Positions 57,140-64,000 of a stretch of DNA of 64,000 nucleotides are shown piece after piece; position 1 is the stretch's first letter, and each line of letters begins with the position of its first letter. Under the pieces are notes generated by a model. It had not been told where the DNA came from. It did no database searches and was given only the letters and a program-made list of their open reading frames with translations. A program made the position numbers and the translations under genes. The stretch is from assembly GCA_965221585.1 (NCBI GenBank), contig OZ244898.1, positions 496,001 through 560,000 of the forward strand. The letters run 5' to 3'. The DNA is from VXYK01 sp965221585. GTDB lineage: Bacteria > Actinomycetota > Acidimicrobiia > Acidimicrobiales > Aldehydirespiratoraceae.

Positions 57140-59520
57140 GACGCACCTCCTTGGGCCTCGTTGATGGCTCTCCAGACAGTCTGTGGCGACGCCGGCATCG
57201 TCACGTCGGTAACACCGGCGGGCCGCAGAGCGTCGACTACAGCGTTGATCACCGCCGGTGTGGCGGCGATCGTGCCGGCTTCGCCGATGCCCTTCACCCC
57301 CATCGGGTTGGTCGGACTCGGCGTCACGTGGCTGGCAACCCGATAGGCGGGCGCTTCAGCGGCCGACGGCACCAGATAGTCGCCGAGGTTGACTGTCACG
57401 ATCTGCCCGTCCTCGTTGTAGACGGCGTCCTCGTACAGCGCCTGGGCGGCACCCTGAAGCACACCTCCGTGCACCTGGCCCTCGACGATCATCGGGTTGA
57501 CCTGGTTGCCGCAGTCGTCAACGGCCACGTAGTCGACGACGTCAACGTCGCCGGTATCGGTGTCCACCTCCACGACGGCGATGTGGGTGCCGTTGGGGAA
57601 CGTGAAGTTCGGCGGGTCGTAGGTGACATGCGCTTCAAGGTTGGGCTCCATGCCGTCGGGCAGGTCGTGTGCGGTGAACGCCGCGAAGGCGATTGCCGCG
57701 AAGGGAACCGCGGCGGTGGGTGTGCCCTTGACCTGGAACGCTCCGTCGACGTACTCGAGGTCGTCCTCGTTGGCTTCGAGCTGGTGAGCGGCTATCAGCC
57801 GGGCCTTGTCGAGCACCTTGTCAGTGGCCATGAACACCGCGGTGCCACCAACGGAGAGCGACCGTGAGCCGTAGGTGTCGAGGCCAGTGGGGCTGATCGC
57901 GGTGTCGGAATGCAACACCTCGACGTCGTCGGGGTCGATACCGAGCTTGTCAGCGACGATCATCGACCAGGAGGTCTCGTGTCCCTGGCCGTGTGGTGTA
58001 GATCCGGTGATCACCTGCACTTTGGCGGTGGGCAGGACTCTCACCGTGGCTGCTTCCCAACCGCCGGCGCCGTAGTTGAGCGAGGCCAGCACCCGGCTCG
58101 GGGCAAGTCCGCACATCTCCACGTAGCTTGAGAAGCCGACGCCGATCTGACGGTTGGATCCGTCGGTTCGCCGTCGGGCCTGTTCGGCCCGCACGTTCTC
58201 GAGATCGGCCATCTCCACGGCTTTGTCGAGCACTGCCTGATAGTCGCCGCTGTCGAAGATGAGTCCGGCGCAGGACTCGTACGGGAAGGCGTCGGCTGCG
58301 ATGAAGTTGCGGGAGCGGATCTCTTCAGGCGTGACGCCCACAGCGACCGCCAGAGAATCCATAGCCCGTTCAACCGCATAGGTGGCCTCGGGCCGTCCGG
58401 CGCCCCGATAGGCGTCGGTCGGGGTCTTGTTGGTGAACACCGAGGTGCACTCGAACGAGTAGTGGGCGATGTCGTAACAGCCGTGATACAAGAACCCGCC
58501 CAGCAGCGGCACACCGGGTGTGACCAGCTGCAGGTAGGCGCCCATATCGGCGAGCAGCTTGACTCGCACCGCCTGGACCTTGCCGTTTGCATCGGCCGCC
58601 AGCTCGATGTGCTGCACTTGGCCGCGGCCCTGGATCGTGGCTGTCGCGGCTTCGCTGCGGCTCTCGGTCCAGCGCACGGGAACGCCACGGTCCATCGCCA
58701 ACGCGCTGCAGAGGATCTCCTCCGCGTAGACGTTGAGCTTGCAGCCGAAGCCGCCCCCGACCGAGGGTGCGACGACCCGGATCTTGTGCTCTGGGATGCC
58801 CAGCGTCACCGCGGTCATTACCTTGAGAATGTGCGGGATCTGGGTGGCGGAGTACAAGGTGAGTTCTCCGTTGGCCACGCCTGGCGTGGCTATGACGCCG
58901 CGGGGCTCCATCGGCGCTGGTATCAGCCGTTGTTGGAGGTAGCGCTCGCTAACCACGTGAGCGGCGTTGGCGAAAGCCTCGTCCACGGCCTCGGGATTGG
59001 GGATCAACGGCCAGGTGTAGCTCTCGTTGGTGCCGAGATCCTCGTGCACCAGCGGGGCGCCCTCCGCAACCGCGGCTTCGATGTCGACCACCGCAGGCAG
59101 CGGGTCGTAGTCGACAGAGACCGCAGCTGCGCCGTCAGCGGCGGCGTAGCGCGAATCGGCGAGCACCACGGCGACAGCGTCGCCGACATACTTGGCGACG
59201 TTGGTGGCGACCGGCAGGTGAGCGGGGTTGCGCATGTCATCGGTCACCGGCCAGGCGCACGGCAGAGCGCCCTCTCCCCACAGCGGCGCGAGATCAGCGC
59301 CGGAAAGCACTTCGGTCACGCCGTCGATCTCAAGGGCTGCGCTGCCGTCGACGCCGAGGATCGTGGCGTGTGCTTCCGTTGAGCGCACGATCCCGACCCA
59401 GATCTCGCCGTGCAGGCTCATGTCGTCTATGAATTGTGCCTCGCCGGTGAGCAGTGCGGGGTCTTCACGTCGCAGGCGGGACTGGCCCATGTGGGTTGCG
59501 GGTTCATCGGTCATAGTCAT
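57136..59520 (-). CDS. Molybdenum hydroxylase large subunit (form II CoxL-like aldehyde/CO dehydrogenase)
   Basis: 794 residues, the usual length. The AYRGAGRPEATY motif (about residue 370) marks form II (putative CODH or other hydroxylase) rather than form I, which has AYxCSFR, so genuine CO oxidation is unlikely. Others: VGGGFGCKLNVYAEE, STPHGQGHETSWSM, and the catalytic Glu region GVKGIGEAGTIAATPAVINAV. Binds molybdopterin cytosine dinucleotide and hydroxylates an aldehyde or heteroaromatic compound; the cupin and hydrolase neighbours favour an aromatic or aldehyde substrate. Confidence 0.95.
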   Translation of the reverse strand: MTMTDEPATHMGQSRLRREDPALLTGEAQFIDDMSLHGEIWVGIVRSTEAHATILGVDGSAALEIDGVTEVLSGADLAPLWGEGALPCAWPVTDDMRNPAHLPVATNVAKYVGDAVAVVLADSRYAAADGAAAVSVDYDPLPAVVDIEAAVAEGAPLVHEDLGTNESYTWPLIPNPEAVDEAFANAAHVVSERYLQQRLIPAPMEPRGVIATPGVANGELTLYSATQIPHILKVMTAVTLGIPEHKIRVVAPSVGGGFGCKLNVYAEEILCSALAMDRGVPVRWTESRSEAATATIQGRGQVQHIELAADANGKVQAVRVKLLADMGAYLQLVTPGVPLLGGFLYHGCYDIAHYSFECTSVFTNKTPTDAYRGAGRPEATYAVERAMDSLAVAVGVTPEEIRSRNFIAADAFPYESCAGLIFDSGDYQAVLDKAVEMADLENVRAEQARRRTDGSNRQIGVGFSSYVEMCGLAPSRVLASLNYGAGGWEAATVRVLPTAKVQVITGSTPHGQGHETSWSMIVADKLGIDPDDVEVLHSDTAISPTGLDTYGSRSLSVGGTAVFMATDKVLDKARLIAAHQLEANEDDLEYVDGAFQVKGTPTAAVPFAAIAFAAFTAHDLPDGMEPNLEAHVTYDPPNFTFPNGTHIAVVEVDTDTGDVDVVDYVAVDDCGNQVNPMIVEGQVHGGVLQGAAQALYEDAVYNEDGQIVTVNLGDYLVPSAAEAPAYRVASHVTPSPTNPMGVKGIGEAGTIAATPAVINAVVDALRPAGVTDVTMPASPQTVWRAINEAQGGAS

Positions 59521-59523
59521 GGT

Positions 59524-60000
59524 TCACTCCTCGTCTGATCCCGAGCCGGCCACGGAGAGCACAGCGTTCACAATGTTCTGATATCCGGTACAGCGGCACA
59601 GGTTCCCTTCGAGTCCATGGCGCACGCCCTGGTCGTCGAGTTCGGGGTACTCCTCGACCAGCGATATCGCGGCCATCACCATTCCGGGTGTGCAGTATCC
59701 GCATTGCAGCGCGTGATGTTCGTGGAACGCCTGCTGCATCGGATGCATCGTTCCATCCGCGTCAGCGACGCCCTCGATGGTGGTGATGTCGGCCCCGTCG
59801 GCTTGGACTGCAAACATCGTGCAGGACTTGGCTGACTGGCCGTTGACGAGCACGGTGCAAGCGCCGCAACTGCTTGAGTCGCAGCCGATATTTGTTCCCG
59901 TGAGGCGTAACTCGTCGCGCAGGGCGTGCACGAGCAGGGTGCGCGGCTCCACTTCGATCCTTCTTTCGGTGCCGTTGACGGCCAAAGTTACTGACTCCAT
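59524..60000 (-). CDS. Molybdenum hydroxylase [2Fe-2S] small subunit (CoxS-like)
   Basis: 158 residues. Two clusters: plant-type C-x4-C-x2-C with a downstream Cys in GCDSSSCGACTVLVNGQSAKSC, and the helical-domain cluster in QCGYCTPGMVMAA and GNLCRCTGYQNIVNAV. Shuttles electrons between the molybdenum site and FAD. First gene of the three-subunit operon; the large subunit follows after 3 bases. An upstream stretch (60001-60102) probably carries the promoter; a small inverted repeat TGTCC/GGACA spans 60058-60075. Confidence 0.95.
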   Translation of the reverse strand: MESVTLAVNGTERRIEVEPRTLLVHALRDELRLTGTNIGCDSSSCGACTVLVNGQSAKSCTMFAVQADGADITTIEGVADADGTMHPMQQAFHEHHALQCGYCTPGMVMAAISLVEEYPELDDQGVRHGLEGNLCRCTGYQNIVNAVLSVAGSGSDEE

Positions 60001-60102
60001 GCGTCTCCCCTGACGGTGGACAGTTGTCGCTGAAATGTTGGCGCGTTGAAGCGCACATGTCCAGCGGTTCGGACACTTGTTTGCCGCTTCAGGGTGCCGG
60101 GT

Positions 60103-60984
60103 TCAGCTTGGGGGTTCGTTGCCGTGCTGACGGAGGTCGTGCTGTCTCAGGAAATGCTCGAACTCCTCCGCGAGATCGTCGGAGGTCGGAAGGCTTGACT
60201 CCGCGTCGGCATCGTAGCGCTGCTCGAGGGCGCGGACGTATTGGACTATCTCGTCGTTCCCCTCCATCGCCTCGTTGATCTGGGACTCCCACTCGAGGGT
60301 CTGGTGGTCGAGTCGGGCCCAACTGGTCGGCAGGCCGGTCACCCGTTCGAAACGCTCCAGCAGTGCACGGGAGGCTTTGGGGTTGGGCGCACCCGACACG
60401 TAGTGCGGCACGCTTGCCCGCAGCGACACTGCGGGGATGTCGGCGTCGTCGAGGCGTTGGTGGAGGGCTCCGACGATTCCGGTCGGACCTTGATACGAGG
60501 GCAGGTTGAGGCGCAGCCGCTTGCCGAGAGTTTTGTCGGTGGTCGAGCCTGTGATCGTCGGCGGGCGGGTGTGGGGTACCTCTGCGATCATCGATCCGAG
60601 TGTGACCACGAGTTTGACGTCGAGTCGATCGATGACCTCCAGGACTGCGTCGACGAAGGTCCGCCAACGCAGATGCGGTTCCACTCCCTCGATGAACACA
60701 AGGTCTCTGTCGCGGTTGTCGAGAGTCAGGCAGTGCACGTCGTTTGACGGCCATTCGATGATCCGTTGGTCGTCCGGTCCGATCCGCACGGTGGGTCGAC
60801 GTTCGTTGAAGTCGAAGAACTCATCGGAATCGATGGTCGCCAGATGGGTTGCGTCCGGGCCGCGCATCGCTTCGACCGCGCCGGTGGCCGCGCCGCCCAC
60901 GTCGAACCAACCGTCCCAGGCGGTGACGAGGATGGGCGACCGGAGCGACCGCGGCGGGTCGTGGTGCCAGAGGAGTTGCTCCAT
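60103..60984 (-). CDS. PAC2 family protein (proteasome assembly chaperone-like)
   Basis: 293 residues. WDGWFDVGGAATGAVEAM, IDSDEFFDFNERRPTV, FIEGVEPHLRWRTFVDAVLEVIDRLDVKLVVTLGSMIAEVPHTRP and a C-terminal acidic helical tail are hallmarks of bacterial PAC2 proteins, homologous to eukaryotic 20S proteasome assembly chaperone 2. Actinobacteria with proteasomes carry several paralogues of unproven function. No proteasome genes lie in the window. Separate operon between the hydroxylase and leuA. Confidence 0.92.
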   Translation of the reverse strand: MEQLLWHHDPPRSLRSPILVTAWDGWFDVGGAATGAVEAMRGPDATHLATIDSDEFFDFNERRPTVRIGPDDQRIIEWPSNDVHCLTLDNRDRDLVFIEGVEPHLRWRTFVDAVLEVIDRLDVKLVVTLGSMIAEVPHTRPPTITGSTTDKTLGKRLRLNLPSYQGPTGIVGALHQRLDDADIPAVSLRASVPHYVSGAPNPKASRALLERFERVTGLPTSWARLDHQTLEWESQINEAMEGNDEIVQYVRALEQRYDADAESSLPTSDDLAEEFEHFLRQHDLRQHGNEPPS

Positions 60985-61043
60985 TGCCCAAGCATGCTAT
61001 TTGCCAGACGCACCATTTGGACGCGGAGCGCTTTGTATATGGG

Positions 61044-62747
61044 TTATCTGGATATGGAGTTGTTGACCGCGGAGATGATGGCTCGCAGTGAGGCGCTGAC
61101 GATCGACTCGTGCAGGCCCACACCCCAAACCAGGTTCCTGGCGCCGGTGTCGATCGCGACGTAGGCTGCCGCGGTCGCGTCCGAACCGAGACCGAGGGTG
61201 TGCTCGGTGTAGTCGGCGATCTTGCCATTGAACAGGCCCGCCGAGCTGAGGGCGTGCACGAAAGCGTCGATCGGGCCGTTTCCCTCGCCTGAGACCATTT
61301 GCTCTGTGCTGTCGACGATGAGCTTCGCTTCAAGGGTCGTTAGTCCGCTGTCGATGGTGTCGCTGGTGGCGCGGTGACCGATGATCTCCACTCGGGGGTC
61401 CGTGGGTTCCACGTAGTCGGCCATGAAGCGGCGGTGGATCTCATAGGAGGTGATCTCTGTGCCGGTGTCCTCGGTGACCTGCTGGATCGTGTTGGAGAAA
61501 TCGACTTGCAGACCTCTTGGCAGGTCGAGTCCGTATTCGTGCAGCAGCACGTAGGCGACTCCACCCTTGCCTGACTGGCTGTTGACTCGAACGACGGCCT
61601 CGTAGGAGCGGCCTAGGTGGCGCGGGTCGATCGGCAGGTAGGGGACGTCCCAGGTGTCGTATTCGCCTCTGAGCTCCTCGCCGGGGCGCACGTCGTAGAT
61701 GTCCGCCATTCCTTTCTTGATGGCGTCCTGGTGGCTGCCCGAGAATGCGGTGTAGACGAGGTCGCCCACATAGGGGTGACGTGGGTCGATGGTCATCCGG
61801 TTCGAGAACTCGTAGACCCGGCGCATCTCGTCGATGTCGCCCATGTCGAGCATTGGATCGACGCCCTGAGTGAAGAGGTTCAGGGCGATTGTGGCCACGT
61901 CGACGTTGCCGGTTCGTTCACCGTTGCCGAACAGAGTCCCTTCGATGCGGTCGGCACCGGCCATTAGGCCCATCTCCGCGGCTGCCACGGCTGTGCCGCG
62001 GTCGTTGTGGGGATGCAGTGACAGGATCACTGCGGAGCGGTCGCGGATCTCACGGTCGAACTGCTCGATCATGTCGGCGTAGAGGTTCGGTGTCGACATT
62101 TCGACGGTTGCGGGCAGGTTGAGGATGATCGGGTTGTCTGCTGTTGGCCCGAACACGTCCATGACCGCTTCGCACACTTCGATCGCGAAGTCCGGTTCGG
62201 TGCCCGTGTAGCTCTCGGGGCTGTACTCCCAGCGGATCGACTCTGGGTTTGGTGATCGCTCGAGTCCCTGCTGGCAGGTTCTGGCGCCGTTCACGGCTAT
62301 CTCGACGATTCCAGCCCTGTCGGTGCCGAACACCACGCGTCGCTGGGTGGTCGACGTCGAGTTGTAGAGGTGCACGATCGATCTCGGGGAGCCCTCAATC
62401 GCTTCGAAGGTGCGGTTGATCAGGTCGTCTCGAGCTTGGGTGAGCACTTGGATGGTGACGTCGTCTGGGATCTGGTCGCCTTCTATGAGTTCGCGCACGA
62501 AGTCGAAGTCGGTTTGTGAGGCCGCCGGGAACCCGACCTCGATCTCCTTGAAGCCGATCGCGACCAGCAGGTCCCACATCCGCTTCTTGCGGGTGGAGTC
62601 CATCGGGTCGACCAGCGCCTGGTTGCCGTCGCGGAGGTCGACGGAGCACCACAGTGGTGCCTTCTCGATGCGTCGATTCGGCCAGGTGCGGTCGAGAAGC
62701 TCGACCGTGGGGAACGGACGGTACTTCTCAAACGGCATCTTGGACAT
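61044..62747 (-). CDS. leuA: 2-Isopropylmalate synthase
   Basis: 567 residues from ATG 62747 (MSKMPFEKYRPFPTVELLDRTWPNRRIEKAP); the longer frame upstream is untranslated leader. First enzyme of leucine synthesis: condenses acetyl-CoA and 2-oxoisovalerate. Motifs: WCSVDLRDGNQALVDPMD (metal and substrate site), EVGFPAASQTDFDF, SLHPHNDRGTAVAAAEMGL with metal His residues, GNGERTGNVD, and the leucine-sensing regulatory domain ending NLVWGVGLHESIV. The actinobacterial DmpFG/IPMS-type length is normal. A Leu-rich leader peptide and attenuator precede it. Confidence 0.97.
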   Translation of the reverse strand: MSKMPFEKYRPFPTVELLDRTWPNRRIEKAPLWCSVDLRDGNQALVDPMDSTRKKRMWDLLVAIGFKEIEVGFPAASQTDFDFVRELIEGDQIPDDVTIQVLTQARDDLINRTFEAIEGSPRSIVHLYNSTSTTQRRVVFGTDRAGIVEIAVNGARTCQQGLERSPNPESIRWEYSPESYTGTEPDFAIEVCEAVMDVFGPTADNPIILNLPATVEMSTPNLYADMIEQFDREIRDRSAVILSLHPHNDRGTAVAAAEMGLMAGADRIEGTLFGNGERTGNVDVATIALNLFTQGVDPMLDMGDIDEMRRVYEFSNRMTIDPRHPYVGDLVYTAFSGSHQDAIKKGMADIYDVRPGEELRGEYDTWDVPYLPIDPRHLGRSYEAVVRVNSQSGKGGVAYVLLHEYGLDLPRGLQVDFSNTIQQVTEDTGTEITSYEIHRRFMADYVEPTDPRVEIIGHRATSDTIDSGLTTLEAKLIVDSTEQMVSGEGNGPIDAFVHALSSAGLFNGKIADYTEHTLGLGSDATAAAYVAIDTGARNLVWGVGLHESIVSASLRAIISAVNNSISR

Positions 62748-62817
62748 TTTGGTCTCCGTGATTTGGTGGTCGTTTGCTGGATCCTGGTCTCTCAATAGTT
62801 CGTGCGATAAAAGCACG

Positions 62818-62846
62818 AAACCCCCCGGCCGGAGGCCAGAGGGTTT
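62818..62846 (-). terminator. leuA attenuator terminator hairpin
   Basis: On the minus strand, a 13-bp stem (AAACCCTCTGGCC with GGCCGGGGGGTTT, two G-U wobbles) closes a TCC loop at 62831-62833. It is followed downstream by CTTTTATC, a short T tract. It stands about 70 bases before leuA and after the leader peptide, the position expected for a regulated terminator. A second small hairpin (CGTGC/GCACG) overlaps the T tract at 62801-62817. Confidence 0.75.
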
Positions 62847-62873
62847 GGCGAGCACCGTTATGTGGCGCTCGCC
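62847..62873 (-). promoter_or_regulatory. leu leader hairpin between leader peptide and attenuator
   Basis: A 10-bp stem (GGCGAGCGCC with GGTGCTCGCC, one G-U) around a 7-base loop starts at the leader stop codon and abuts the terminator hairpin. It is positioned to compete with, or be displaced by, ribosome stalling on the Leu codons; the exact switching pairings were not computed. Confidence 0.55.
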
Positions 62874-62908
62874 TACAAGAGAAGAAGCAGGGTGGTGGTG
62901 TTATTCAC
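62873..62908 (-). CDS. leuL: leuA leader peptide (Leu-codon run)
   Basis: An 11-codon ORF from GTG 62908: V-N-N-T-T-T, then five consecutive leucine codons using four synonyms (CTG CTT CTT CTC TTG), then TAG. No Shine-Dalgarno is apparent; a possible -35 TTGCAA with a 17-base spacer and -10-like TTTCAT would start transcription at or near the GTG, suggesting a leaderless mRNA. Ribosome stalling here when Leu-tRNA is scarce would disfavour the downstream terminator and switch on leuA. Confidence 0.75.
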   Translation of the reverse strand: MNNTTTLLLLL

Positions 62909-62983
62909 GGCTTCAATGAAACCAGATCAACCCACTGTTTGCAACCCATGGGCGCTTGCCGAGCGCCGTAAGGTGGGCTTGCG

Positions 62984-63694
62984 ATGACTGATGTGGTGAA
63001 GATCGGCGATGTTTCTGCTGCCCTTGGTCTGGGCGATCACGAGTTGGTTTCCTTGGTCGGGGGAGGCGGCAAGACGACGGTTCTGTTTGCTCTCGGCACT
63101 CAGCTTGCGGGCACGGTTGTGCTCACTACCACGACCAAGATGGGCCGTGATCGGTTGGCGGGTCATGATCCGCTGCTGGCCCCCAGCGATGAGGCGTTGC
63201 GGGACAATCTGGCGGATCGACGGGTGCTGTTGGTTTGGAACGCTGTGGCGGAACACAAGGCTCTGGGTGTGGAGCCCCAGCGCTGCGACCGTTGGTTCGG
63301 CCTGGCGGACCACGTTGTGGTCGAGGCCGACGGATCGCGGCGTATGCCTTTCAAGGCTCCGCTCGCCTATGAGCCGGTGGTGCCGGCCAATACGACGACT
63401 CTGATTGCCTGTGTCGGTGCTGCGGCGCTCGACTCGGTGATCTCTGAGCAGTGCCAACGCCCTGAGCGCGTCGCCGCGGTCGCAGGGTGCTCCCCGCTGG
63501 ATCGGTTGACCCCCCAGCGTTTGGCCTCGGTGCTGTTGAGCAATCAGGGTTCGCGCAAGGAGTGCCCGCCTACGGCGCGTTTCGCGGTGGTCATCAACCG
63601 TGTGGAGCCGGCGCAACTGAGCTTCGTCGATGAGTTGGTTTCACTCATCGACGAAGCTGCGACTGTTGTCTGCGTCGCACCGATTGGTCAATAG
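62984..63694 (+). CDS. yqeC: YqeC family protein (selenium-dependent molybdenum hydroxylase accessory, putative)
   Basis: 236 residues. VSLVGGGGKTTVLFALGTQLAGTVVLTTTTKMGRDRL carries a P-loop-like GGGGKTT and the conserved TTTTKM; HVVVEADGSRRMPFKAPLAYEPVVPANTTTLIACVG is the other diagnostic block (EADGSRxxPxKAP). YqeC is named as an accessory factor of selenium-dependent molybdenum hydroxylases; actual biochemistry is unproven. A three-subunit molybdenum hydroxylase lies 3 kb away. Its stop sits in a 14-bp tandem duplication. Confidence 0.88.
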   Translation: MTDVVKIGDVSAALGLGDHELVSLVGGGGKTTVLFALGTQLAGTVVLTTTTKMGRDRLAGHDPLLAPSDEALRDNLADRRVLLVWNAVAEHKALGVEPQRCDRWFGLADHVVVEADGSRRMPFKAPLAYEPVVPANTTTLIACVGAAALDSVISEQCQRPERVAAVAGCSPLDRLTPQRLASVLLSNQGSRKECPPTARFAVVINRVEPAQLSFVDELVSLIDEAATVVCVAPIGQ

Positions 63695-63710
63695 ACATTG
63701 GTCAGTAGAC
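63683..63710 (+). repeat. 14-bp tandem duplication spanning the yqeC stop codon
   Basis: Unit 63683-63696 is repeated at 63697-63710 (ATTGGTCAATAGAC and ATTGGTCAGTAGAC), differing at one base. The first copy contains the TAG used as stop; the second contains another TAG. Likely a small replication-slippage duplication. Confidence 0.8.
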
Positions 63711-63723
63711 ATCGCCAAGCCGG

Positions 63724-64000
63724 CTAGGGCGCGGCCGCGATCACGACCCAGTCGAGAATCTTGGTGTCGTCGGGTCGGTGGGCGAAGCCTTCGACCTGCA
63801 CCGCATAGGCGTGGCCCGACCGCACGGGCTGCACATCGAGCAGGGTGTGGCGAAACGACAATATGTCGCCCTCGAATGCCGGGCCGGTGTGGTCACAGGA
63901 GTGCCAGCCGACGACGGTGGCCATACCGGACAACACTCTGGTCAAAGATGCTTGGGCGAGCCCGACGACGTGTCCGCCGTAGACGAGTCGCTGCGGATAC
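63724..64000 (-). CDS. MaoC-like (R)-specific enoyl-CoA hydratase/thioester dehydratase, 5' end beyond window
   Basis: C-terminal 91 residues are visible: YPQRLVYGGHVVGLAQASL, MATVVGWHSCDHTGPAFEGDILSFRHTLLDVQPVRSGHAYAVQVEGFAH. The pattern (GGHVVGL helix, D-H-T-G-P-A-F-E-G-D-I-L) matches the hot-dog fold of MaoC-type proteins. The frame is open to the window end. Likely hydrates an enoyl-CoA; fits the catabolic genes at 49-56 kb. An internal TTG at 63945 is not the true start. Confidence 0.85.
   Translation of the reverse strand, partial: YPQRLVYGGHVVGLAQASLTRVLSGMATVVGWHSCDHTGPAFEGDILSFRHTLLDVQPVRSGHAYAVQVEGFAHRPDDTKILDWVVIAAAP

Noticed and set aside
1..64000. tRNA, rRNA, CRISPR or integrase/attachment sites
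   Set aside because: None recognised by eye on either strand; a covariance-model search would be needed to exclude a small RNA gene.

Overview
The window looks like chromosomal DNA of a high-G+C actinobacterium, most likely class Acidimicrobiia (inference). Supporting genes are a DUF2342-type metalloprotease, a YlbL-type PDZ/Lon protease next to a UPF0182 giant membrane protein, an IdeR/DtxR regulator, a full-length Lhr helicase, MreB and a DivIVA-domain protein. Genes are tightly packed, often with 4-base ATGA/GTGA overlaps. No rRNA, tRNA or CRISPR array was recognised, and no gene-free stretch exceeds about 300 bases.

1-21 kb is housekeeping: polyphosphate kinase (5' end outside the window), Nudix hydrolase, MFS-type transporter, DUF2342 protease, atypical SDR protein, a 31-bp tandem repeat, MoaE, MreB (apparently a CTG start), HEAT-repeat protein, YlbL protease, a DivIVA protein with an unexpected phage MuF-like C-terminus, UPF0182, IdeR and Lhr. 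21-26.7 kb holds a DUF4262 protein, a flavin-fold protein, an acyl-CoA ligase, a cupin and a four-subunit 2-oxoacid:ferredoxin oxidoreductase operon in very G+C-rich DNA.

26.7-32.5 kb is a decayed defence island: HigA, a RelE toxin with RHH antitoxin, truncated ArdA, and a type I restriction-modification locus in which an IS630-family element joins the hsdM start to the hsdR end. It is followed by a DUF45 metallopeptidase, a TIGR02391 gene with a premature stop and an XRE stump. 32.5-37.6 kb carries a DMT-type transporter, an aminotransferase, an ABC binding lipoprotein and guaB. 37.6-38.9 kb is an A+T-rich patch with a lipoprotein and a secreted metzincin-like protease.

39-49 kb holds a MarR regulator, a MacB-like ABC pair, a Rieske-TPP enzyme fusion and a four-gene ABC exporter operon. 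49-64 kb is catabolic and biosynthetic: enoyl-CoA hydratase, a thioredoxin-fold protein whose reading frame runs through an in-frame TGA at the redox-active Cys position (candidate selenoprotein with a SECIS-like hairpin), thiolase, SDR, hydrolases, cupin, a three-subunit molybdenum hydroxylase, PAC2, leuA behind a Leu-codon leader peptide and attenuator, YqeC (a family linked to selenium-dependent molybdenum hydroxylases) and a MaoC fragment.

The most promising unusual signals are the TGA-containing redoxin with YqeC and the molybdenum hydroxylase nearby, the leuA attenuator, the DivIVA-MuF fusion, the Rieske-TPP fusion and the IS-scarred restriction locus.
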